Source of the DNA: Cryptomeria japonica
Taxonomy: Eukaryota > Streptophyta > Pinopsida > Cupressales > Cupressaceae
Direction: 5' to 3'
DNA length: 64,000 nt
NCBI RefSeq assembly: GCF_030272615.1
Contig: NC_081412.1
Coordinates: 103,840,796-103,904,795, forward strand
The translations under genes and the position numbers were made by a program. The notes beneath the pieces were generated by a model. That model saw nothing but the letters and a program-made list of their open reading frames with translations, was not told the origin of the DNA and made no database searches. Shown here one piece after another: positions 34,881-45,585 of this stretch (positions are counted from its first letter, which is position 1; every line of letters begins with the position of its first letter).

Positions 34881-35907
34881 GGAATTATCAAAGTGGGAGA
34901 CAAGAGCCTTCTTGTTTGACATATCTTCCTTAACAGCTACAAATACTATTCTTCGCTTTCTTCATCTTCTGATTCATCATCAGTGACACCTTCATCAACT
35001 GCAATAAGATAGTTTCTCTTATTTCCTCCTTTGAACTTTTTGAACCTCTCTAGTTTGTCCTTATTATCACAATTAGGACAGTTTACAACAATGTGTCCTA
35101 TCCTATTGCAAGAAAAGCATTTCAAAGTGAGCTTACCTCTGTATTTTCCAATTCCCTTAGGAAGTCTCTTGGCCAAAAGAGCTTCAAATTCCATCAGGAT
35201 CTCCTCATCGTCCATATCTCTTCTCTGTCTAGGTTCACAACTAGTAATAGCTTCTTTACCCTTTCTGGATAGTGCAGCAGATGCTTTAAAGGTTGAATCA
35301 GTCTTCTGAACACTGCCATCATAATTTTTTAGCTCATATGTGGTCAACTTAGCAATGATAGAGTTAAGGGACACCTTTGTCTTGTCAATAGATCTCAACT
35401 CCTGAATAGCGGCAACGCTTATTGCATAGATCGGTAATAAGGTTCTCAAAACTTTGCTAACAATGGTTGAATCATCCATTGTACCTCCTACACTCTTGAT
35501 GTCTCCAACAATAGTTTTAATCCTTATCCCATATTGTTGAATGGTCTCTCCTTCAACCATCCACATATCTTCAAACTTTCCTCTACGGCTTTCTTCCTTA
35601 GCTTGCTTCACATGCTCATCACCGCCATAGATAGACTCCAGAGAATCCCATACCTCTTTGGGATTATCTTTTTCCTGAACATCTATAAAATCAACATCAA
35701 ATAGGCTTCTTATAGAGCTTACATTACTTGCCCATTCTCCTAAATTTCTCTTCTTTGATCATTGGTGAGAGTACTGGTAGGGACAACATAAGTATTCTCA
35801 ACATAGCTCTAGTGTTGAGCACCCATGCTTTTAATGTATATCTTCATTTTGTCCTTCCATATCTTAAAGTTATCTCTATTAAACTTAGGAGCTTCCCTCT
35901 TCATCAT
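34881..35907 (-). pseudogene. gag: D gag
   Basis: Starts at the ATG complement 35905-35907 (MMKREAPKFNRDNFKIWKDK). A frameshift near 35700 and several stops follow, then a long frame from 35611: VEGETIQQYGIRIKTIVGDI, DDSTIVSKVLRTLLPIYAIS. The zinc knuckle CFSCNRIGHIVVNC is intact near 35090-35130, unlike those of B and C. An acidic tail (DDESEDEESEE) ends at 34946. Confidence 0.85.
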
Positions 35908-35965
35908 TAGAATAAGATCTTTTCCTCAAGAAATTAAGCTTATAACATAGAGGACCTGGAGGACA

Positions 35966-35976
35966 CTCTGATACCA
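35966..35976 (-). promoter_or_regulatory. D primer-binding site
   Basis: The minus strand reads TGGTATCAGAG, two bases inside the 5' LTR; the match to the initiator-Met complement stops after 11 bases. Confidence 0.88.
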
Positions 35977-35978
35977 AT

Positions 35979-37462
35979 TGATGAATAATGATGAATAGTA
36001 ATTACTCAATAGATACTAAGAGGGGGGGTGAATTAGTATAGACAAAAATTTCCTTAAACCACTTTGACTGCAAAGACTGAACTAACTGGTAAATAGTATC
36101 ACTGATCTAAAACAAGGAACTACTAGTAAAACACAATGAGACTATGAATGACATAAACTGATAATGCTTAGATCTTAACAACACCTAATATCTCATTTCC
36201 ACTTCACCCATATGCATAAACAAGTAATACATCAGAAATATAAAGTCCACTAGATCAGCATGCTTTACCACTTGATAGAAAACACTAAGATGTCACATGA
36301 AAAAGCATCACACATAACACTAATTTTTCACGTGGAAACCCAACTGGGAAAAACCACGGTGGGGATGAATACCCACAAGTTGTTCTTTGAACTCTTTTGA
36401 AGTCTTCTCTATTAGGAGCCTAGTCTAGTTAAGGATTTTACAATAGGTTCTTCTAGAAACTGATCTTGCTAGGGATCACCCAGTTAAGGGATGGCTAAAT
36501 ACCCGGTTAAAGGTTAGAACCCTGTGAAAGGTTACCTCACAAGAGGATTTGAAGAGCTCAATGATTTTGAGTCATCCTGTTAGAGGATTTACACAAATCC
36601 TGTTAAAGCTACCCAGTTAAGGGATTTTCCAACTGCTGAAATGGTTAGAAGTCAACAGGTAATACACTGATCTGATAATAGCACTCAATGCCAATGCAGA
36701 TCCACTTTAGTTTCTTTGCTTCTGCAATCACACTCTGCAGGATCAACACACTTCTCCAGTCTGGCAAGAATCAAGTATCTCTTCACTTGGATACACACAT
36801 AACATTTGCCAACAACTTCACAATGCAAATCGTCATTGACCTTATAGGAAACAGATAGAACTATTGCATAAACCCTAAACCCTAAACATTTAGGTTATCA
36901 ATATAGTCAGTCCAATTCTGACCGTTCAAACACATTGCATTGAATAAAATAGTCTTGAACAAATCTCACAACGTTCTCCATCATTCATTCTATGCCACTT
37001 CTGGAAGCTGATAACCCATCACATGTTCTCCACCATTTATTGAGACTTTGCACATTCCCGAGGTAGATAGGATCAATCTTCTTCATGCAAGATCCTCAAG
37101 GAAATCCTTCACGTGCACAAGGCTGACGTGGCAACATGATCTGATCTTCATTTCAATGCTAACCCATCACAAGATGTCATCGGTCAAATCACACAGACTA
37201 GAAATGCATCAACCGGAAACCTTGAAGCTGAGACTATCAACCTGTAGTCATACCAAATGAAACCCTGATACAAAACTTTCCACATACTAGTTCACTTGAA
37301 TAAACATACCGCTTCACTTTTTCACATATACCGGTTCATATCATCATACCAATTCTCTTGCCAGTTTGCTTGCTTCAATATACCAGTTCATACTTCAGCA
37401 TATTGACATCAATGACATCATACAATATCATCATGTCATCACACTCTGCACATATGCCAACA
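35979..37462 (-). repeat. D 5' LTR
   Basis: Unbroken copy of the D LTR, 1484 bp, plus-strand ends TGATGAATAATGATG and TATGCCAACA. It serves as the template that shows where B entered the 3' copy. Short degenerate repeats of the form CTAGTTAAGG and GGTTAAAGG fill 36420-36610. Confidence 0.93.
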
Positions 37463-38177
37463 TTTTCAATTTCTCTAGTAGTTCATCTTTAAGCCACTCA
37501 CAGATGTCAATTCTAGCATTGTTCTTAACCATCTCATATGCACCATGAATACATAAACTAGAAACAAAATTTAATCTATTTGCATGTGTAACTCTATAAC
37601 CAAATACCATGCTCATATATTTCACATTTGCATCAGTGATATCACTAACCCTAAGAGATCTATTGTTAGATGTAGCTTCGATTAGGTCCATAACACCCTT
37701 GTTTGGTGTCTTCTTCTTTTTTTCAGGCCTAGTACCAGTTGAGGGTAAACCAACAACTGCCTTGATTGCTTCCTTAGTGATTTTAAAAACAGAATCTAGC
37801 CACATAAACTCCCCATGAACTTTGCTTAGTACAAGACAAACTATTTCATCCGAAAATTCAGGAATGTTCAGAATTTCAACAAATCCTAAATCCTCAAAAA
37901 ACTTATGCTCCAGCTTGACTAAACCTTGTTCATCAGTTATAACATCTTTGTACATGTTCCTCAAGTCATGAGACCCTAAATTATCTATGTTGTAGTGGAT
38001 ATAAATCCTTGAGTCTTCGACAAAAGCAACTCCCTTCAGAATATTAGAAAAGGCTTCGATGGAATCATCTTGCTTAGCAATCTCAGGAATTATTTTAAAC
38101 ATGGGTCTAGGGCACTTAATATTCTCTACCATAGTAGGGTTTGCAATGAATTCAGGTACAGAGGATGAAGATGCCAT
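37463..38177 (-). pseudogene. E ORF2, N-terminal part (split by D)
   Basis: Starts at the ATG complement 38175-38177 (MASSSSVPEFIANPTMVENI); the E' copy starts the same way at 54794. One open frame of about 238 codons runs to the D insertion. Landmarks shared with E': PRPMFKIIPEIAKQDDSIEA, VHGEFMWLDSVFKITKEAIK, VGLPSTGTRPEKKKK, GYRVTHANRLNFVSSLCIHG, NARIDICEWLKDELLEKLK. No signal peptide or membrane segment. Looks like a folded, conserved domain, but I cannot name it. Its reading frame passes through the D target site without loss. Confidence 0.8.
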
Positions 38178-38459
38178 CGTGAAAGATAAATACATTTTGA
38201 CTTGTGAAATCTTTGAATGCCCTAAAAGATCTTCGTTGCTTCACCTTTAAAATGCCTTTTCTCAATTCACACTCTCTTTGAATGCTTGGATGCTTGGTGG
38301 ATTGAAATGAGGGTTATCCAGTTCTTTATAACCAAAATGTTCTGCAACAAGCAGATTAAATGCTTTCTAGTTAAGTGAAATCTTAACATATCTACTAGTA
38401 AAGAAGAAATATAACTTCTTACCATCAACCGAGGGTAGAATGCATGATTTTCAATTTTT

Positions 38460-39597
38460 TGCCATACCCCATAAGAATTATTCCTTCATCAGATGAAGAA
38501 TCTCCTACTGGTGGAGGATTATTCTGTTCTACTAGTGCAGAGATAGATTCATCAATTTTCTAGATCTCTCTTCTTAATCCATTGCTTTGAAAATTCTTGC
38601 TTTTTTTTGTTTACTTTTTATTTTCCCTTCTCATTAGATCCTTTATTGTTCTCCGGTATAGTCTTTCTTCTAAACTTTTTGCAATATGTCCAATCTTGTT
38701 ACATGCATAACAAGTTACATTATTCCTCTGAATAGCTTTTCCATATCCTTGACCGGTTTGTGTTCTACATTGATTAGATAAATGTCCAAATCTACCACAA
38801 AAATAGCATTTCACATTCATTCTGCAATTTTCTGAGTTATGACCAACTTTATTGCATTTGGAACATTGACCGGTGGGTAAATTTGTATTTTGATTATTTC
38901 TATATCTGCACTGATTTTCTCTATGACCAAATTTGTTGCAATTAAAACATTTCCCATTAAATTTATAAGCATTAGGTTGTCTTATCAGTTTGTTGTGATC
39001 TTGATTGTTTGTAGTCCCAAAACTTTCTCAATGTTCAAATCCAAGGCCAATTGTATCTCCATCAGGTTTCTGTCTTTTTAGCATATCATCAAGCCTTTTA
39101 GCACTTTTCTTGATTTTTTGTTTGTGTTCATTTGCAATGACCAACTCATTTTCCATAATGCCAACTTGTCTCATAAGCTCCTCTTTATCACGTTGCATGT
39201 GAATCAGATCTGTCCTTAGCATATCATTTTCATGACAAAGTCTCAGATTTTCATTTTCTCCATCATCAAGTCTCCTAGTCAAGTCTTCTTCATTCTTCTT
39301 CCTATCTTCAATATCCTTACATAGCCTCATGGTTAGATTTTGCATTTCATTCTTCATGTTAGTGTTCTCTTGCCTCAACTTCTCTACAATATCTCTAAGA
39401 GTTTCCTTTTCATCATCATATTTCTGCATTTTCTCACGAAGTTCCTTCCTCTTGTTTTGTGCTATAACCAGGTTCTCTTGAAGTCCTTTAATGAGTTCCT
39501 GGGCAGTCCTCAGATCATCTTCAAGCTTGATGTTCTTCAATTTTTCTACATCAAAATCTTCAAGAGCTCCTTCCAACTGTTTTCTCAAACTCTCCAT
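38460..39597 (-). pseudogene. E ORF1: coiled coil plus four CCHC knuckles (gag-like)
   Basis: Start chosen at complement 39595-39597 (MESLRKQLEGALEDFDVEKL), the start kept in E'. Residues 1-190 are a nearly continuous charged coiled coil (KLKNIKLEDDLRTAQELIKG, RRLDDGENENLRLCHENDML). After a TGA near 39030, four knuckles follow at 38650-38960: CFNCNKFGHRENQC, CSKCNKVGHNSENC, CYFCGRFGHLSNQC, and CYACNKIGHIAKS (last Cys lost). Probably the RNA-binding structural protein of this family; there is no recognisable capsid domain of the copia type. The C-terminal tail decays around 38600-38460. Confidence 0.8.
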
Positions 39598-39654
39598 CGG
39601 TACCGGTTTTAGAATCCTCCTCAAGCTATTAGGACTTTTCAAATAGATGACCGA

Positions 39655-39666
39655 GCTCTGATACCA
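39655..39666 (-). promoter_or_regulatory. E primer-binding site
   Basis: TGGTATCAGAGC on the minus strand, two bases inside the 5' LTR; a perfect 12-base initiator-Met match. Confidence 0.9.
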
Positions 39667-39668
39667 AT

Positions 39669-40505
39669 TGTTAGATGCATTGACAGTCCCAAAGACACTA
39701 AGAGGGGGGGTGAATCAGTGTCTAATCGGTTAATGGAATATCTGAACTTATTTATAACTTTGCAACCCAAATTATTGTATCAGTAAACAAGCAATAATGC
39801 AACAAAGAGAAATAACAAAGATAAATAAATGCACACCATAACACAAGATATTTTGGTGAGGAAACTCGGTAAGGGAAAAAACTTGGTGGGATTTGTGACC
39901 CACAATATTTACTCACTGGCCAATATGAATAAATATTACTTACAATAGGGGCCTGCACATGCAGGAAGGCCAACAACCTAGTGCTTACTGCTCAATGAAA
40001 GAGTCTCACTAACTACAAAATGGATAATTAAATCCAAGACTATGTACTACTCAAAATAGAATTTGCATTGCTTGATTGAGTACTGGCTTAAGCTTAGTCA
40101 GAAACCTTAACCAAAAAACTTGCCAGCGAATGATATTTGCTCACGTAACCTATCTTCTATGATCTATTACATAATCACCTCTCTTCTATTCTATAGATAT
40201 TGTCATATCAAAATGGCTTATAAGATCTCATACATATATGAGTCTCTACAATACATCATGTCAGCTTACAGATAATTAATTAAATTACAATACAATTCAT
40301 ATAAACAAAACTTTGTCTCATGTCGGCCTGAGTGTCGGTATTCTTCATTGCCGGTGTAAACTAGATGCCAATGAATGAACTTGTTGTGCGTATTGATGCC
40401 GGTAGATGATGTCTGCATTGCCAGTGAACCTATAGAGTCTTGTTACCAGCTGGTTGCCATAAATGACAACATCAACCATTCTGATTGGAGTGTAGAATGC
40501 CAAAA
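39669..40505 (-). repeat. E 5' LTR
   Basis: Plus-strand start TGTTAGATGCATTGACAG, end GAATGCCAAAA (CCAACA expected). Pairs with 13039-13883. It is followed by CCCTC, and A's protease frame resumes at once. Confidence 0.92.
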
Positions 40506-40510
40506 CCCTC

Positions 40511-41228
40511 CATATTGAAGGATTCATAAACCAACATAGAATCAAGTGAGTCTTGATTGATAATGGAGTTGGATTAAACATATACACCTTGCAATTAGTC
40601 ACATCATTGGGTTATGCAGTAGAATCAGTGGATGTCAGCAAGAAAATAACCATCGAAGCACATGATGATGCAAAACGTTCTTCCAGAGGAGCTATTATAT
40701 TATCTATCAGGGTTGGGCCAGGTGAAACATATAGTTTGCCAAGTTCTAGACCTTACTTTGCCATACAATCTCTTGTTAGGAAGACCTTGGATACATGCCA
40801 TGCAATGCGTTCCATCCACCTATCACCAATGTATCAAGTTTCCACATAATGGGTTAGAAATTACAATCCTCGGTGATGATAACCCATTTGCATATTGCAA
40901 TAATATTCACCATCAACCAAAGATCGCCATACCTAATAATAGAGAAGCTATCCCTTCCTCATCATATGTTAATCTAGCCTCTCTTTTTAGATTAACATCT
41001 CCTACACCAAAGCAGGAGAAATTAAAAATGAAAATGGCTGAGGAAGGTCCTGGTGAATATAATCTTGGCCAACTCTTTTGTGTTGGGCAGTTATTCACAT
41101 CCCCTAGAACTCATGACAAACTCCAAGGTTTACTTCAAACACTGTTGGCCAAAAGAACTTACACTTTGGCACAATTCACCTCTGGTAAAAGTCAAGAGGA
41201 GGAAACCATGGATGAAGACCTGGCATAA
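40511..41228 (+). pseudogene. pro: A protease
   Basis: Resumes A after E: HIEGFINQHRIK, a TGA, then VLIDNGVGLNIYTLQLVTSL. The active-site triplet is Asp-Asn-Gly where Tat-type proteases usually have DGG, so it is probably dead. A frameshift near 40760 moves to DLTLPYNLLLGRPWIHAMQC and YHQCIKFPHNGLEITILGDD, which form the C-terminal flap and the LLGRPW strand typical of gypsy proteases. The frame goes on to 41228 without clear domains. Confidence 0.82.
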
Positions 41229-42480
41229 TGGATCTACAAAGACCCTATCGACAAAGAAAGATCGAAGGCTAAGCTCCCCACTGACAAATATGGCAAAGGC
41301 TTCACTATAATGCAAATATTGGGCTATGATGGCCACAGTTTGTTGCGACCTTGCAAGAAAGGATGACATGAACCCTTACAACCTGAGTTGAAACCAAGAG
41401 ATAAAACTAGAGTAGGTTTTCAAAAAGAATCTTTCCTAACCTTTGATTCAAAGGAAAACCCAACAAATTTGTGCATCAACCAATTACTCCAAGGATGCAA
41501 TCCCTGACTATATCTATAGTAGTAGCAACCCCACCAGTAGAACCAACAACCCCACCTCCAATAGTACATAAGCCAATAACTAATACACTATTCAATTCAA
41601 AAGACATCCCAGCTTGGTACAGTAATTGGATGCTAGAGAGTGATTTTGAGATAATCTCACATGAGTTGGAATGGGATTCATTGCATTTAAATACTTCAGA
41701 TGAGGAGAAAACATCACATCCACCACTTTGTAAGGATATACTAGTTTATTGAGAAGCATGGATTATCAATATTTGGGTTCCTAGGCTAGAAGAAACTTCC
41801 ACAAGCTCTACGTCAAATCCTGCACACAAATCTAACAAGGAGAGTACCATTGATGCACTTCATGCCTCCATATTAACCCGCACTGATGCCTCCTACAAGC
41901 TTAACTTAATCAATGAAGCAATTCCTATCATTCATCCTGAACTCATTGAATGGAACTAGCCAAATCCCCCATGCCTTGACCATTTCCAAAATGATGAGGC
42001 ACTGATAGACTTTCTAGAATTACAAGATAACATACCAAGCAGGGATCATAAAGTTGGGTTTTCTATTAAACTTAACAGCGCAACATACTTTGGCACAGAT
42101 GCCAAACCTTTCAGATGCAAAAATATTACAATAAAATATGGATCTTCTAGTGAAAACCACATAGTGGCACTTTTTGATCTCAAAAGAGTAAAAACAAAGA
42201 GCGTATCCAAAGGTGAAAACCTTTCCGAAGTTCCTAAGGATGAAAGGTTTGACATCCTCCCCTTTAGTATGAATTAGGAGAGATCAACCATCCTAATAGA
42301 AGAAATAAAAGAATTCAATGTGGGGACCCTTGAGATTCCTCACGAAATACATTTGGCATCTCTATTAAAACTCTAGAAGAACAACCAAAATTTGTGGAAT
42401 TCTTCCAAAAGCGCAAAATCAACTTTGCATGGTCTTATGCAGACATGCCTGACTTAGATCCAGATTCGGTCATGCATCAC
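41229..42480 (+). pseudogene. A protease/reverse transcriptase linker
   Basis: A decayed connecting region. One frame (41471-41752) is rich in Pro and Thr (PPVEPTTPPPIVHKPI) then acidic (ESDFEIISHELEWDSLH). Later pieces such as FSIKLNSATYFGTDAKPFRC and KEFNVGTLEIP resemble the spacer of Tat-type pol. Numerous stops; no catalytic motif seen. Confidence 0.55.
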
Positions 42481-43330
42481 CTAACTATAGCAAAAGGAGC
42501 TAAACATGTCAAATAAAAGCTTAGAAAGATGCACCCACAGATTGTTGTTCTTGTCAAGGCTGAACTTAAAAATTTCTTGCATGTTGGTTTCATCAGACCA
42601 ATTGATTATGTAGAGTGGATCTCCAATATTGTACCTATTGGTAGACCTAATGGGGGCATCCGTATCTGTATGGATTTCAGAGATTTAAACAAAGCATGTC
42701 CTAAAAATTACTTCCCCTTACCAAACATCGACATGATTGTCTATCTAACAATAGGTCATGCAATGCTTTCTCTTATGGATGGCTTCTTAGGATAAAACCA
42801 GATTAAAATTGCTCTAGAGGATCAATATAGAACTGCTTTCACATGTCCATAGGGAACATACTATTGGAATGTGATGCCATTTGGTCTAAAGAATGTAGGG
42901 GCAACATAACAAAGAGCCATGACTACCATCTTCCATGACATGATTCACATAATAATGGAAGATTAAGTAGATCATTTACTAGCTAAATCATTAACAAGAG
43001 AGGGTCATCTTGCAGTACTGGATAAAATCTTTAACAAATTAGAACAATACTATGTCCGTCTCAATCCAAAAGAATGCTTCTTTGGAGTAACTTTCAAGAA
43101 GCTCTTAGGATACATTATCTCAAGTAAATTCATTGAGGTAGGTCCTCTGAAAGTCAAGGAAATCATGAACACGCCACCTCCAAAGAATATCAATCAGTTG
43201 AGGAAATTACAAGGGCGGCTAAAATCCATTTGATGGTTCATTGCACAATTGGCTGATAAATGTCATCCCTTCACCCATCTTTTACATAGAAAATATCCAC
43301 TTTTAATGGGATGTAAAATGCCAGCAAGAA
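42481..43330 (+). pseudogene. pol: A reverse transcriptase
   Basis: Palm and finger motifs: LRKMHPQIVVLVKAELKNFL, ISNIVPIGRPNGGIRICMD, FRDLNKACPKNYFPLPNIDM, FTCP then stop then GTYYWNVMPFGLKN. The catalytic box at 42961-42975 has lost its Tyr to a TAA and its second Asp to His (stop-Val-Asp-His). C-terminal text: LNPKECFFGVTFKKLLGYII and LRKLQGRLKSI. At least six stops. Confidence 0.88.
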
Positions 43331-43780
43331 TTCCAAATTCTTAAAGACTACCTAATTAATACCCCATTATTGATTCCACCAGATCCAAGAAGACCTCTAT
43401 TGTTATACATTTCAACTACATACACGACATTAAGAGTACTGTTGGCACAACATAATATGAAAGGAAAAGAATTTGTTGTCTACTACATCTCTCCAACACT
43501 AGTAGGCTATAAACTCAACTACACACCTATTGAGCGAGCTTGCCTAGCAGTTATCTTGGCAGCCACCAAATTAAGGCACTACATGTTAATACACAAGGTA
43601 CAACTTATTGCCAAGATAGATCCACTCAAGTACCTACTCAACAAGGCAACATTGACAGGCCACTTGGCCAAATGGGTTATGATCCCGAGTGAATTCGACA
43701 TTGAGTATGTAGACCACAAAGCTATCAAGGGACAAGTTATTGCAGATTAGTTGGCTAATGCACCACTCAAAGGCAACCAT
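43331..43780 (+). pseudogene. rnh: A RNase H (first copy)
   Basis: The frame at 43370-43750 reads RRPLLLYISTTYTTLRVLLA, EFVVYYISPTLVGYKLNYTP, IERACLAVILAATKLRHYML, then HLAKWVMIPSEFDIEYVDHK and AIKGQVIAD. The last two phrases are characteristic of Tat-type gypsy elements. The first catalytic Asp, usually in a YLAVS- or D-type strand, is not clearly visible. Confidence 0.82.
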
Positions 43781-43829
43781 CCTCTTATTTCCAACTTTCC
43801 AGATTAGGCAATTTTCATGATCACAACTA

Positions 43830-44235
43830 CACAACCCTAGAAGCTATATTTTGATGGCTCATACACCAGACATGGCTCGAGGGTAGGTATTCTTTTTATC
43901 ACACCTCAAGGTGACAACATCGTGAAGTCCTACAGGCTCACTTTCCCATGCACAAATAATATAGCAGAATATGAGGCCTTGATCACAGGACTCAGATTGG
44001 CCATCCAATGGAATCTAAAAAAGCTACAGGTATATGGAGATTCCTAGCTAGTCATCTGACAAGTCATTGATGAATACCAAACAAAGGATGATAAAATTAT
44101 GTCGTACAAAAGGATGGTGGATAGTTTCAAATAGTCATTTACAACTATCACATTTGAACAAGTACCAAGAGATCAAAATCAAGCTACTGACACAATGGCT
44201 ACAATTGTATCTCTCCTGGATCTTCCATAAAATTT
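43830..44235 (+). pseudogene. rnh: A second RNase H (archaeal-type), typical of Tat elements
   Basis: YFDGSYTRHGSRVGILFITP carries the first Asp, TNNIAEYEALITGLRLAIQW the Glu, and LQVYGDS (before a TAG) the second Asp. DQNQATDTMATIVSLLDLP holds the fourth acidic position. This extra RNase H between the first RNase H and integrase is a hallmark of the Tat lineage. Stops at about 44045 and 44060. Confidence 0.83.
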
Positions 44236-44499
44236 GACATGCTATGAGTTCTTGGTAGAACAGCTCTAGATCCCTGCTTATGATATCCCTGAATTTGGAA
44301 TGATATGTCACCTTACTGGTTCTGACTCCCCATGGTACTGTGAGTTTTTCACTTCCTTACATGATCACACACTTCCCCTAACCAATCAAACAACCAACGA
44401 AAAACCTTTATCCGCCAAACCGCTAGATACACCATCATTACCAAAACCATATACAGGCGAAGTGTTGATGATACTCTCCTTCAATGTTTGGAATAAGAT

Positions 44500-45585
44500 G
44501 AGATAACAAAAGACTTGGAAGAGGTACATAAAGGAATTTGTGGGGCTCCCTCAAGCGGTCCTTCACTAGATAAGAAAATCATGCGAGCAATATACTATTG
44601 GCCCTCCATGGAAAAAGACTCCTACTACTTTGTCAGAAAGTGCAAGAAGTGAGTTCACGAAGATCTGATACATGCCCCAACACAGTAATTACAACCTATC
44701 ACAACACCATGGCCCTTTTGTCAATGGGGACTTGACCTTGTGGGTAAAATCCATCCCTCTTCATCCAACGGTCATAAATTTATCATTACTACCACAAAAT
44801 ACTTCACAAAGTGGATTGAAGACGTTCCACTCACCCAAGTCACTAGCAAGAAGATCTCCTCATTCATCCTAAATTACATCATCTATCGGTATGGTGTACC
44901 CATGTCCATCATCACAGATAATAGGCTCCCTTTCAAAAATGAAGATGTTCGTGAACTCTGTGAGAAGTTTCATATCCAACATTGTTTTTCCACCCCATAT
45001 TACCCACAAGGCAATGGTCAAGCCAAAGCATCCAACAAGAATATATTGAGGATCCTCAAAAAGACACTCAATGATGTTGGTTGTGATTGGCACATTCGTT
45101 TGAATCCAGAACTATGGGCATATTGAACTAACATTCGAACCCCTACATGCGCAACCCCCTACTTCCTGGTTTATGGAGTAGAAGCCATCCTCCCTATTGA
45201 GGTTGAATTACCATCTCTACGAGTCTCCTTGCACCATCTAATATATGATGAAGCATACCGAGTCTCATGTCTTTAGGACTTGGAACTGCTTGATGAAAAG
45301 TGACAAGCTGCCTACAACCACCTAAAAGCCTATCAGCAACACATGAGCAGAAGATACAATCATAGGGTCAAACCTCACATATTTAAAGTAGGAGATCTTG
45401 TTCTCAGGGAGAATCCTCACAATCAACCGAATAGAGAACACCAGGGAAGATTTGAATCCAATTGGCTGGGTCCAAATGTCATCACTCCCATCTTCAGGTC
45501 TAGGGCATATCAATTAGCAACTTCAGAAGGAGAACCACTAGCAGATCTGATCAACAACATGCATCTCAAAAGGTTTCATACATAA
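44500..45585 (+). pseudogene. int: A integrase
   Basis: Zinc region: HKGICGAPSSG (second His replaced by Pro) and RKCKK then a stop where CxxC should finish. Core: WGLDLVGKIHPSSSNGHKFI (Asp), SIITDNRLPFKNEDVRELC (Asp), YYPQGNGQAKASNKNILRIL, where the catalytic Glu is Lys (codon 45025-45027). C-terminal domain: MSRRYNHRVKPHIFKVGDLV, QGRFESNWLGPNVITPIF and a tail ending KRFHT at 45585. Frame is mostly single, with stops near 45126 and 45276. Confidence 0.88.

Larger units (their letters stand above)
16685..37462 (-). mobile_element. Element D: Ty1/copia retrotransposon inserted in E ORF2
   Basis: Flanked by TTTTC (16680-16684 and 37463-37467). The 5' LTR is 35979-37462. The 3' LTR is split by B into 16685-17767 and 24519-24890. 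Protein order on the minus strand is gag, protease, integrase, reverse transcriptase, RNase H, the copia order. C is inserted in the RNase H. Subtracting B and C leaves about 7.3 kb. E's ORF2 frame continues across the insertion, which confirms the boundaries. Confidence 0.92.
13039..40505 (-). mobile_element. Element E: LTR element without pol, coding a coiled-coil/zinc-knuckle ORF1 and a long ORF2
   Basis: LTRs of 845 bp (13039-13883) and 837 bp (39669-40505) are flanked by the duplication CCCTC (13034-13038 and 40506-40510). The primer-binding site is at 39655-39666 and a polypurine tract lies next to the 3' LTR. The interior has no DSG protease, DDE integrase or YxDD motif. D is inserted in ORF2 (TTTTC on both sides). 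Subtracting D leaves about 6.68 kb, almost the same as E' (6.73 kb), so E is essentially full length and the lack of pol is not a deletion special to this copy. Confidence 0.9.

Noticed and set aside
39340-39612. Plus-strand hydrophobic frame
   Set aside because: Antisense of the E ORF1 coiled coil.
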